DNA from: JBJYIN01 sp046237015
GTDB lineage: Bacteria > Pseudomonadota > Gammaproteobacteria > Enterobacterales > Enterobacteriaceae
Direction: 5' to 3'
Length of the DNA stretch: 64,000 nucleotides
Assembly (NCBI RefSeq): GCF_046237015.1
Contig: NZ_JBJYIN010000017.1
Span: 1 to 64,000 of the forward strand
Both the position numbers and the translations under genes were made by a program. Below the pieces are notes generated by a model. The model was not told the origin of the DNA. It saw only the letters and a program-made list of their open reading frames with translations, and did no database searches. Shown in pieces: positions 24,458-32,707 of the stretch; the first letter of the stretch is position 1; each line of letters starts with the position of its first letter.

Positions 24458-25072
24458 TTATATAAATTGGCTATTTTCTTCTGCGACATAAGCCGCTTCT
24501 CTCATCGCCCAGGCCAGAACAAATAAAAAACAACCAGCAAGGAGCATCAGGATATCACCGAGATCAATCGATACCAGCAACAATGGCGACCTTCCCTGTC
24601 CCACGGTCAGCCAGTATGCCAATATCGTTTTTAATAATGGTACCGACATTCCCAACACGATCACGCTAAGAGCAAGTCGCTTTAAATAATGGGACGCACG
24701 AATTGTCAGGTGCAGACCTTTACGGACTAACATACACACACGCATAACCTGCAATAGCATGTTGGCAAGTAACAGCGCAATGCCGAACGTCAATAGGCTT
24801 CCCACCACTAAATTGGGAAACGACAATTGAAAAAGGGGCGTCGGTTGATTTACCACATTGAGGAAAACCGCCAGATTATGTTGTAAAGACTCATCGGAAA
24901 AACCAAACCAAATAATAAATGGCGCGATGAGAATCAACATGCTCAAGATGCCAAGTACCCACAGCAACACACTTGCCAAGCGCCGGAGATTTGCGGCTGA
25001 TTTACCGTAGCGTGGGCTATCATGTTCAACAATATTGCATAACCCTTGATGGCGTATTGATAAGAACTTCAT
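24458..25072 (-). CDS. DUF2975 membrane protein
   Basis: A 204-residue protein with four hydrophobic segments (about residues 30-55, 80-105, 130-152 and 165-190) and a cytoplasmic N-terminus. The layout and its downstream XRE partner match DUF2975 proteins. The function is unknown; the pair may act as a membrane-coupled regulator. The last residues, REAAYVAEENSQFI, fit the family end. Confidence 0.8.
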   Translation of the reverse strand: MKFLSIRHQGLCNIVEHDSPRYGKSAANLRRLASVLLWVLGILSMLILIAPFIIWFGFSDESLQHNLAVFLNVVNQPTPLFQLSFPNLVVGSLLTFGIALLLANMLLQVMRVCMLVRKGLHLTIRASHYLKRLALSVIVLGMSVPLLKTILAYWLTVGQGRSPLLLVSIDLGDILMLLAGCFLFVLAWAMREAAYVAEENSQFI

Positions 25073-25338
25073 GACTTTCCTCTGAGGTTTTAACCTACCG
25101 ACTCGACCCCATCAGATTACATCAAATTTATCGTAAAACAATAATTTTATCGTTTTACGATAAGTTTTAATCCTAAAACAAGCATAAAAATAAGATTTAC
25201 ATTGATAAATAAAAATCAAATTAAAAAATCTTATTTCATGATCTGTCTGACAAATCGCCATTAAAAGAGTACCAAATCGTGATCCTCAGTTTACTTTCAA
25301 TGAAATAGGGCAAATCATAAGAACAGTAGTTCAACTGA

Positions 25339-25357
25339 ACTGAAATATTGTTTCATT
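25339..25357 (+). promoter_or_regulatory. Putative KdgR box upstream of the pectin-oligomer transporter
   Basis: The stretch ACTGAAATATTGTTTCATT is a nearly symmetric match to the KdgR consensus (AATGAAAYxxTGTTTCATT-like), 19-37 bases before the ATG at 25376. KdgR represses pectin-catabolism genes in Pectobacterium and Dickeya. The rest of the gap 25073-25338 is AT-rich with a TCGTTTTACGATAAG palindrome-like stretch near 25148-25166. Confidence 0.65.
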
Positions 25358-25375
25358 TTTGTAAGCGGATTGATC

Positions 25376-26902
25376 ATGAATAGACCAATATCATTTAAAC
25401 ATACGTTCTGCTACGGCAGTGCAAACTTGCTAGGCAGTGGCGCATTAGCGATCAGTGGCGCGTGGCTGATGTACTTTTACACCACATTTTGTGGTTTAAC
25501 GCTGGTTCAAGCTGCGGCAATATTTTCTGTCGCGAGCATTATTGATGCCATTAGTAACCCGATAATGGGTTATATCAGCGACAATTTCTATAACACCCGC
25601 ATTGGCCGTCTATTTGGTCGCCGGCGTTTCTTTATCCTTTTAGGCGTACCGTTGGTATTGGTATATCCACTGCTATGGGTTGATGGTTTTGGCTTCTGGT
25701 ACTACCTGGCGACCTATGTCCTGTTTGAGTTAATCTATACCTCAATCATGGTGCCGTATGAAACGTTGGCCACTGAAATGACCAATGATTTTAAACTGCG
25801 CTCCAAACTAACGGGCTCCAAAGCCATTTTCGGTAAAATCGCTAACTTTCTCGCCGCCTTCATTCCCGGTCAATTCATCGCGATTTACGGTAAAGATTCC
25901 TCAACACCGTTTTTCTACACCGGCCTGGTCTACGGTGCCATCATGTGTGCGGCAATGATCGCGCTGTATACCACGAGCTGGGAACGTCCGGTTAATGAAC
26001 TGGTACGTGAAAGCACGTCCAGCCTGTGGCAGGCATTGAAAAAACTGAGCATAGACATGGCGTCGACCTTCCGTTTGCGTATTTTCCGCAAGCATTTGGG
26101 TATGTATCTCTTTGGTTTCGGTGCTGAATGGCTGTTCGCGTCCTCCTTCACCTATTTCATTGTATTTGGCCTAAAGCAGGATACGGCGTTAGTCTCCCAT
26201 CTGAATAGCTTCAGTTCCGTCATGCAGCTGATTTCCACCGCGGCATTCATCGGTATTTGCGTCAAAATGGGCTTTGCTCGGCCTTTCCGCCTGGCGCTAA
26301 TGGTTGTGATTGTCAGTGTGCTGGCCTATGCCGCACTGTATTTCACCAATTGGTCCGAGAGTGCCACCATCGCCGTATTATTTGCCATTACGGCCGTCTT
26401 TGGCCTGAGTACCGGTGGTATTTATTACATTCCATGGACGGTTTACACCTTTTTAGCCGATGTGGACGAAGTACTGACGGGGCGTCGCCGTGAAGGTATC
26501 TACGCGGGAGCCATGACATTCGCCGGGAAAATGGTACGTTCCGTCATCGTGTTCGCGATGGGCTGGACATTAAGTCAATTCGGTTTTGTGTCCGGGCAAT
26601 CGGCACAGCCGGAGTCTGCCGTTCTGGCCATCATTGGCGTATTCTCATTAGGTGTCATCGGTCTGGCACTCATTGCCATTTATTACACGACCCAAATGAA
26701 ACTGGATCGTGAAAATCATGGGATTCTGTTAGAAGAGATTGCCCGTGTAAAGGCAGGTGGTGCACTGAGTGATATTCCGCCTCATGCCCGTGCAGTGGCT
26801 GAAGAGTTGACCGGTTGGAAGTACGAGCAATGCTGGGGTAACAACCCTCTGGGAGTGAAACCGGAAGAAGAAGAACCTCGTATTGCCACGGCTCAACAAT
26901 AA
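25376..26902 (+). CDS. GPH-family sugar:cation symporter (TogT/RhiT-like)
   Basis: A 508-residue glycoside-pentoside-hexuronide family transporter with about 12 membrane segments. It shows the family's first-helix region (CYGSANLLGSGALAISGAWLMYFYTTFCG), the conserved DAISNPIMGYISDN motif near residue 62 and RIGRLFGRRRFFILLG. Family members in pectinolytic enterobacteria (TogT, RhiT) import oligogalacturonides or unsaturated rhamnogalacturonides. The KdgR-like box before it supports a pectin role, while its genomic separation from rhiE (about 9 kb) leaves the exact substrate open. The ATG at 25376 follows an AGCGGA stretch and was chosen over a TTG at 25370. Confidence 0.85.
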   Translation: MNRPISFKHTFCYGSANLLGSGALAISGAWLMYFYTTFCGLTLVQAAAIFSVASIIDAISNPIMGYISDNFYNTRIGRLFGRRRFFILLGVPLVLVYPLLWVDGFGFWYYLATYVLFELIYTSIMVPYETLATEMTNDFKLRSKLTGSKAIFGKIANFLAAFIPGQFIAIYGKDSSTPFFYTGLVYGAIMCAAMIALYTTSWERPVNELVRESTSSLWQALKKLSIDMASTFRLRIFRKHLGMYLFGFGAEWLFASSFTYFIVFGLKQDTALVSHLNSFSSVMQLISTAAFIGICVKMGFARPFRLALMVVIVSVLAYAALYFTNWSESATIAVLFAITAVFGLSTGGIYYIPWTVYTFLADVDEVLTGRRREGIYAGAMTFAGKMVRSVIVFAMGWTLSQFGFVSGQSAQPESAVLAIIGVFSLGVIGLALIAIYYTTQMKLDRENHGILLEEIARVKAGGALSDIPPHARAVAEELTGWKYEQCWGNNPLGVKPEEEEPRIATAQQ

Positions 26903-26911
26903 TCCTTCCTT

Positions 26912-26949
26912 TTGAGTGGCAGGTGTATCTGATACATCTGCGCACTCAA
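26912..26949 (+). terminator. Long hairpin after the GPH transporter
   Basis: TTGAGTG pairs with CACTCAA and, nested inside, GCAG with CTGC and TGTATC with GATACA. There is no T-run, so it may be a processing or attenuator hairpin rather than a simple terminator. Confidence 0.5.
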
Positions 26950-26960
26950 TGAGTTAACGT

Positions 26961-27160
26961 ATCTACCCAAAATAATTCAAGTTGCGTGAAGGCGGCAACC
27001 GCACGAATCCCCAGGAGCTTACTCAGGTAAGTGACTGGGGTGAGTAAGGACAAATTGGCTAAGCCAATTTGAACGCCGTTTACGGCGGCCCTTCAGGGCG
27101 AGGCTCAAAGATGAGCCGAGTATTGCCAACGCACAAGCAACTTAAAGTATGACGGGTATA
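26961..27160 (+). repeat. Structured intergenic repeat, long copy C (200 bp)
   Basis: Carries the family ends (CCCAAAATAATTCAAGTTGC and CAACTTAAAGTATGACGGGT) and several adjacent hairpins: CCCCAG/CTGGGG around CTTAC/GTAAG, CAAATTGG/CCAATTTG, CGCCG/CGGCG, GCCCT/AGGGC and GGCTCA/TGAGCC. Confidence 0.9.
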
Positions 27161-27173
27161 TCGGCACGATATC

Positions 27174-27206
27174 AACCAGCCCAACGCATTACCGGGCTGG
27201 TTTTTT
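27174..27206 (+). terminator. Rho-independent terminator (possibly two-way)
   Basis: AACCAGCCC, an 11-base loop and GGGCTGGTT followed by a T-run. It lies after repeat copy C and between the convergent GPH transporter and AI-2E-type genes. Confidence 0.85.
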
Positions 27207-27290
27207 AGCTTTTCATTCATACCATCACAGATCGAATACCCCCAGAAAAGCGAGGCAGACGATAAAAAGTTTTCCTACCAACAGGAAGCA

Positions 27291-28301
27291 TCAAATCAAA
27301 TCGGCTTCTTTCAGTTCGCTTTTCAGATAAGCATAGTAGATTGGCGCGGCGATCACTCCTGACAGGCCAAACGCAGCTTCAAACACCAGCATAGCCAGCA
27401 AAATTTCCCAGGCATGGGCTTTAATTCTGGTGCCGACAATCTGCGCATTCAGGAAATATTCGAACTTATGAATCAGCATTAAATAGATCAGCGCCACCAG
27501 CGCGATAGGTAAAGAAATCGAGAGCGCGGAAAGAAAGACTATCGAATTAGATATCAAATTACCGATAACCGGCAGTAAGCCGAATACAAAGGTCAGCACG
27601 ACCAGCGTTTTGGAAAAAGGCAAATGAATACCAAAACAGGGCAGTGCGCCGAGAATAAAGATGGCAGAGAGCACGGTATTCACCGCAGAAATTTTCACCT
27701 GGGCAAAAACAATATTGCGAAACGATGCCGATAACAAAGCAACACGGCGCAACAACTCGGCTTTAAGTAACGGTTTATCCTCATCATTATCAACATTGTA
27801 GAGAGAAATAATCGCACCCAATACCATACCAATCAGCATTGTGACAAAACCGTGTAAAAAGCTTTTCCCCATATTCTGCAAAATGGCAATATGCTGCTGT
27901 ACCCACTGTAAAAACTCATGCTGGAGCTCCTCGACACTAACCGGCAGATAGCCCGGTAAATAGAGCATCATTTGTCGTTGGATATCATTAAGAATATAGG
28001 CGATACGCATATTGAACGCGGTCGTATCTTTCATTTCCTGCATCAGCAAGCCAACCAGACTACCAAACAACAGGCTTAGCAGACTGACAACCAACGTACT
28101 AATAATCGCAACAACCATCCAGCGAGCCCGTTTTCCACTAATAACCTTTTGAAAATAAGGTGTCAGTAAATTCACGATCTCATAAACGAGAAAACCGGCG
28201 ATGAAGCAAGCCAACAAACGCAGTGGCAGCAAAACCAGCAGCCCACCCATAATAAAGAAAAAGCTCAGAAACCGGGCTTGTTTCAAATTCAGTAACTGCA
28301 T
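27291..28301 (-). CDS. AI-2E/PerM-family membrane protein
   Basis: A 336-residue membrane protein of the AI-2E family (relatives: YdiK, YhhT, PerM). N-terminal and C-terminal blocks of hydrophobic segments flank a middle soluble region (about residues 75-150). The C-terminal half has the family signature VFGLLPVIGNLISNSIVFL and the ending HKFEYFLNAQIVGTRIKAHAWEILLAMLVFEAAFGLSGVIAAP. The family includes transporters of signalling or other small molecules; no substrate can be given. The ATG at 28301 follows AGGACG and was preferred to a longer in-frame start at 28394. Confidence 0.85.
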   Translation of the reverse strand: MQLLNLKQARFLSFFFIMGGLLVLLPLRLLACFIAGFLVYEIVNLLTPYFQKVISGKRARWMVVAIISTLVVSLLSLLFGSLVGLLMQEMKDTTAFNMRIAYILNDIQRQMMLYLPGYLPVSVEELQHEFLQWVQQHIAILQNMGKSFLHGFVTMLIGMVLGAIISLYNVDNDEDKPLLKAELLRRVALLSASFRNIVFAQVKISAVNTVLSAIFILGALPCFGIHLPFSKTLVVLTFVFGLLPVIGNLISNSIVFLSALSISLPIALVALIYLMLIHKFEYFLNAQIVGTRIKAHAWEILLAMLVFEAAFGLSGVIAAPIYYAYLKSELKEADLI

Positions 28302-29067
28302 AATGACGTCCTGTATACATAAAATAACGCGGTAATAGATAACCCCTGAATCTCTTATCTGGCCCGGGTTCCCAGAAAACGCCTCAGACAACAAGCGAGC
28401 GATCAGAATGTATTTTTAGTGTTTTACTGCAGAAACACCAGCGGTGTTTTAGCGTCGATCAATATCAGGACGTTTGTTTCCCCATCTGATAAAACATGAA
28501 GCTCTGTGACCTCGTTATCATTCATATTACAGGCTTCATTACGCCGCACTCCCCCTGAAATGGGGCCAAAATCAAGCCATTATGATGACATCTCGTGGTC
28601 ATCTTTTTGTCAGATTATCCTGTTTTAATCATCAAAACGAAAACCACACTAACGCTTACACCAGCCAGCCCAATAAAAGTGCCCAAATGACGGTTACCGC
28701 CCTTGAGTAATCGCACCCAGATAGCTAAGTGAATCGGACTTGAGATGGAACGACAAAACTCACGGCATGACTGCAAGTCAAATACGTGAAGGGGTATGAT
28801 GAACATCGGTGTATTTAATGACCTGAATAGAAAAACACCAGCAGAGAACAACGCTGCTGGTGCTTTACAGGATAAAACGTCGCTCTTTAAACGACATAAT
28901 CCGAGGGCAAGGCAAAGAAACGATAATATCTATTTATACCAGGAGAGCGGAGCATAATATCAATGCAAACGATGACTATTGATACTACCGTCTTTATTTA
29001 TCGTATTCACAATTTTACTTATGACGATATTTTTCACCAGGAATAGCATTATTTGTCAAAATAACAC
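28302..29067. other. Gene-free stretch upstream of the AI-2E-type gene
   Basis: About 760 bases with no convincing gene. It should hold the promoter of the AI-2E-type gene. A small AAACACC/GGTGTTT hairpin lies at 28433-28449. A 78-codon leftward frame at 28615-28851 lacks a start signal and runs into a terminator, so I do not call it. Confidence 0.4.
28833..28867 (-). terminator. Terminator for the PAS-domain gene
   Basis: CACCAGCAG and CTGCTGGTG form a 9 bp perfect stem with a 9-base loop; on the minus strand it is followed by GTTTTT. It lies about 200 bases downstream of the PAS gene. Confidence 0.7.
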
Positions 29068-29460
29068 TCAAGACGCCAGATTTGCCGTAGGCTCTGGTGA
29101 GTCCTGATTCAGGATCAATAATGACAATACCCGGTTTTCAACATTCAATTTAGAGAAAGACAATGTGCTCAGTTGTTTCTTGGTGAAACCATCAGACAGC
29201 AAATCGGATACGACACGAGTGCTTAGCACATCAGAATTTGTCATAAAGTCCTGATAAGCAAACTTCACATTAATCGGCAATACATCATCAATCGAAATCT
29301 GAGCATTCATTTCAGAGTGCAGCCCAAAATGGGCATTAAACGCTGAATTGGCACATACCACTTTACATTTTTCATCAATGACGGCGACAGCACACCGTTC
29401 GTTTTCAACAGGTTGACTTAGCATGCCGATGATCTCATTCCTGCCAAATATCAGACTCAT
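29068..29460 (-). CDS. Small PAS-domain-like protein
   Basis: A 130-residue cytoplasmic protein. Residues 20-60 (ENERCAVAVIDEKCKVVCANSAFNAHFGLHSEMNA) have the pattern of a PAS sensor core (VIDxxxxVxxxNxAF). The rest (about 61-130) includes NVENRVLSLLIL, the last PAS strands. No output domain, kinase or HTH is attached, so it would need a partner. It lies divergent from acs across a 784-base gap, but a link to acetate metabolism is only positional. Confidence 0.65.
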   Translation of the reverse strand: MSLIFGRNEIIGMLSQPVENERCAVAVIDEKCKVVCANSAFNAHFGLHSEMNAQISIDDVLPINVKFAYQDFMTNSDVLSTRVVSDLLSDGFTKKQLSTLSFSKLNVENRVLSLLILNQDSPEPTANLAS

Positions 29461-30244
29461 TATTTCCTCTGCTTCATGCTATAAGTAGAAGGTATCGTTC
29501 AATACTGCTGGTACGGTTATCGCCCACAGTAAGTATCGATAAGCATCAAACTCACCGGCGCTTGCAGGGCGTCCGGCACAGTGTCGTTATCTGAGTTGTT
29601 TAGTTTTTAAAACCGGCCTTACTTAATGAAACAAAAAAATAACAATTAGCGCTTCTTCTATCTGACCGACGCTGTAATTTGCTTCCGCAGGTTGATGGGC
29701 ACAGGGTTAATTGCCCAACCTCGTTCATTGACTGAAAATTATCCATGCCGATACAGATTTTGATAATCAGATAAATCTACTTTATCCAAATCCTACAAAC
29801 ACGTAACAACATAAAACAAAAACCGCAACATTCAAACACATAAATCTTGGCGAATAGTCAAGAATGATAGAAATATACATCGAACGACATGGTCACTATC
29901 GGCTGAATAAGAGGGATCTTTATGTTCTTTGATCGTAAAGGGCGATCAAAAATACGATAACAATAGTTGCAATCTATTGAAAATAGTAAATTGATCGTTA
30001 CAGCCCCTATTGACGAACGTTTTATATCCGCAATCCCAATATTGTGACATACATCACTTATTACATTTATCTCTTCGCGTAACGAATTGCTTATTTCATG
30101 AACAGGTCAACTATTCTTTAAGTAATCCTTCACTGCTTTTCCCTCCTTGCGTGATCTATCGCGCAAAAAAGAAACAAATATGATCAGTTAACTACACTTA
30201 ACCATTCATTGACATATCATTAACATGTTTAAGGAGAAGCGCAC
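29461..30244. promoter_or_regulatory. acs / PAS-gene divergent regulatory region
   Basis: A 784-base, AT-rich gap upstream of acs. Long upstream regions with CRP, FIS and IHF sites are known for acs in E. coli; here one good CRP-like site (30043-30058) is seen. The stretch 29870-29960 has inverted TCAAGAATGATAG and GATCG-type motifs without clear meaning. No gene is visible. Confidence 0.5.
30043..30058 (+). promoter_or_regulatory. CRP-like site upstream of acs
   Basis: TGTGACATACATCACT: the TGTGA half is perfect and the TCACT half has one mismatch to TGTGA-N6-TCACA. It is centred about 194 bases before the acs ATG. acs is CRP-dependent in enterobacteria. Confidence 0.65.
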
Positions 30245-32239
30245 ATGACCCAACATAATAAACACTCTATACCCGCCGCAATTGCGGAAAATGCACTGAT
30301 AAATGCTGACAAATACGAAAAAATGTACCAGCACTCCGTCAACGATCCTGCGTCTTTTTGGGGCGAACAAGGGAAAATTGTTGATTGGATCAAGCCTTAT
30401 CAACAGGTTAAAAATACAGCCTTCGATCCCGGACATATCCGCATTCGTTGGTTCGAAGACGGTACATTAAATGTAGCGGCCAATTGCCTGGATCGCCACC
30501 TTGCCGAACGAGGAGATCAAACCGCGATCATTTGGGAAAGTGATGACGCCAAAGAAAGTAAAAAGATCACCTATCGGGAATTACATCAATCCGTTTGCCG
30601 TTTTGCCAACGTCCTTAAATCCCAAGGGATCAAAAAAGGTGACGTCGTGGCTATTTATATGCCGATGGTGCCAGAAGCAGCCGTTGCCATGCTGGCGTGT
30701 GCCCGAGTGGGCGCTATCCATTCCGTGATCTTTGGCGGCTTCTCACCTGAAGCGATTGCCGGGCGTATCATTGATTCAAACGCCAAGCTGGTGATCACGG
30801 CGGACGAAGGTATCCGCGCCGGACGCACCATCCCGCTAAAGAAAAATATTGATGAAGCGCTGAAAAACCCCGGCGTCAAAACGATCACCAATGTCATTGT
30901 TTTCCGTCGTACCGGTGCACATTCCCCCTCTTCCCAATCATCAACAGCCACACCAGAAACGTGGCAGACCGGACGCGATCTCTGGTGGCACGATCTCATC
31001 GAAAAAGTCGACGATCGCTGTCCGCCTGAAGAAATGAACGCCGAGGATCCTTTATTCATCCTCTATACCTCCGGCTCAACCGGTAAGCCTAAAGGAGTTC
31101 TGCATACAACCGGAGGTTATCTGGTTTATGCCGCACTGACGTTCAAATACGTTTTTGATTACCATCCGGGCGAAATTTACTGGTGTACGGCAGATGTCGG
31201 CTGGGTAACCGGGCATAGCTATCTGCTTTACGGGCCATTGGCTTGCGGCGCAATCACGTTAATGTTTGAAGGCGTTCCCAACTGGCCGGATGCGCGACGT
31301 ATGGCACAGGTGGTGGATAAGCATCAGGTCAATATTCTCTACACCGCCCCTACCGCTATTCGCGCACTGATGGCGGAAGGCGACAAAGCGATTGAAGGCA
31401 CTTCGCGCACATCGCTGAGAATCATGGGATCCGTTGGCGAACCCATCAACCCGGAAGCCTGGGAGTGGTATTTCAACAAGATTGGCAATGGAAAATGCCC
31501 GATCGTCGATACCTGGTGGCAAACGGAAACGGGCGGTTTCATGATCACACCGCTGCCTGGGGCGATCGAGGCCAAGGCTGGCTCGGCAACGCGTCCTTTC
31601 TTCGGCGTCCAGCCTGCGTTAGTTGATAATCTCGGCAATCCGCAAGAAGGCGTATGTGAAGGCAACCTGGTTATCACCGATTCCTGGCCGGGTCAGGCTC
31701 GTACGCTGTTCGGCGACCACGATCGATTTGAGCAAACCTACTTCTCCACCTTTAAAGGCATGTACTTTAGCGGTGATGGCGCACGCCGCGATGAAGATGG
31801 TTACTACTGGATCACCGGACGAGTTGATGATGTCCTCAACGTTTCGGGTCACCGACTGGGGACGGCTGAAATTGAATCCGCGCTGGTTGCGCATCCAAAA
31901 ATCGCCGAAGCTGCCGTCGTCGGCATCCCACATAACATGAAAGGTCAGGCGATTTATGCCTACATCACGCTGAACCACGGTGAAGAACCGTCCAGCGAAC
32001 TGTATACCGAAGTTCGCAATTGGGTTCGCAAAGAGATCGGCCCGATCGCAACACCGGATATTCTGCACTGGACAGATTCTTTACCGAAAACCCGATCGGG
32101 CAAAATTATGCGTCGGATCCTACGCAAAATCGCGGCAGGTGATACCAGCAATCTGGGTGATACCTCTACGCTGGCCGATCCTGGCGTCGTCGACAAACTG
32201 CTGGAAGAGAAGCAGGCCATGAGTACACCTTCACCATGA
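30245..32239 (+). CDS. acs: Acetyl-CoA synthetase
   Basis: A 664-residue AMP-forming acetyl-CoA synthetase, activating acetate to acetyl-CoA through acetyl-AMP. The ATP-binding loop YTSGSTGKPKG lies near residue 275, the A5 motif WWQTETGG near 420, and the catalytic A10 lysine in LPKTRSGKIMRR is Lys620, equivalent to the regulatory acetylated lysine (609 in Salmonella). It is 12 residues longer than the usual 652 because of a Ser/Thr-rich insertion near residues 220-235 (HSPSSQSSTATPE). AGGAG precedes the ATG. yjcH and actP follow in the same orientation, completing the acetate scavenging operon. Confidence 0.97.
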   Translation: MTQHNKHSIPAAIAENALINADKYEKMYQHSVNDPASFWGEQGKIVDWIKPYQQVKNTAFDPGHIRIRWFEDGTLNVAANCLDRHLAERGDQTAIIWESDDAKESKKITYRELHQSVCRFANVLKSQGIKKGDVVAIYMPMVPEAAVAMLACARVGAIHSVIFGGFSPEAIAGRIIDSNAKLVITADEGIRAGRTIPLKKNIDEALKNPGVKTITNVIVFRRTGAHSPSSQSSTATPETWQTGRDLWWHDLIEKVDDRCPPEEMNAEDPLFILYTSGSTGKPKGVLHTTGGYLVYAALTFKYVFDYHPGEIYWCTADVGWVTGHSYLLYGPLACGAITLMFEGVPNWPDARRMAQVVDKHQVNILYTAPTAIRALMAEGDKAIEGTSRTSLRIMGSVGEPINPEAWEWYFNKIGNGKCPIVDTWWQTETGGFMITPLPGAIEAKAGSATRPFFGVQPALVDNLGNPQEGVCEGNLVITDSWPGQARTLFGDHDRFEQTYFSTFKGMYFSGDGARRDEDGYYWITGRVDDVLNVSGHRLGTAEIESALVAHPKIAEAAVVGIPHNMKGQAIYAYITLNHGEEPSSELYTEVRNWVRKEIGPIATPDILHWTDSLPKTRSGKIMRRILRKIAAGDTSNLGDTSTLADPGVVDKLLEEKQAMSTPSP

Positions 32240-32292
32240 TAATCAAACTCATGATCATCAACCCTACGATCGTTTGACTCAATGCGCGCGTC

Positions 32293-32330
32293 ACACACCA
32301 CCGGGCCTGACAGTAGGTTCGATGGTGTGT
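32293..32330 (+). other. Intercistronic hairpin between acs and yjcH
   Basis: ACACACCA and TGGTGTGT form a perfect 8 bp stem with a 22-base loop, between the acs stop and yjcH start. It may stabilise or partially terminate the acs transcript. No T-run. Confidence 0.5.
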
Positions 32331-32395
32331 GGCTGGCCTTAAGCCAACCCACCTGAACGTGGCGCGATCAATCAATAGCTTACTGGAGACTTACG

Positions 32396-32707
32396 ATGAA
32401 TGATGCCATTTATCAACGGATTGAAAGTAATCCCCTTTTTAGAGAATTGGTGAACAAACGACAGCGCTTTGCCACGATCCTGTCGCTGATCATGCTGGTG
32501 CTTTATGTCGGATTTATTTTGCTGATCGCCTTTGCCCCCAGTTGGCTAGGTACACCGATCGCTCCAGGTTCAAGCATCACCCGCGGTATCCCGATTGGTG
32601 TCGGGTTAATTATTGTGTCCTTTATCCTAACCGGCATTTACGTTTACCGCGCTAACGGTGAATTTGACCGCCTGACAAAACAGTTACTCAGCGAGGTAAA
32701 GCAATGA
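32396..32707 (+). CDS. yjcH: DUF485 membrane protein YjcH
   Basis: A 103-residue inner-membrane protein with two membrane segments (about residues 25-47 and 60-80), the DUF485 pattern (NPLFRELVNKRQRFATILSLIMLVLYVGFILLIAF) and a short basic/polar tail. It is always found between acs and actP and is thought to assist acetate transport, though the role is not settled. Its last bases overlap the actP ATG (32704-32707), so the two are translationally coupled. An AC(T)GGAG stretch precedes the ATG. Confidence 0.95.
   Translation: MNDAIYQRIESNPLFRELVNKRQRFATILSLIMLVLYVGFILLIAFAPSWLGTPIAPGSSITRGIPIGVGLIIVSFILTGIYVYRANGEFDRLTKQLLSEVKQ

Noticed and set aside
28615..28851. Leftward 78-codon frame with a hydrophobic C-terminus
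   Set aside because: Its start overlaps a terminator hairpin, and the sequence has no family features.
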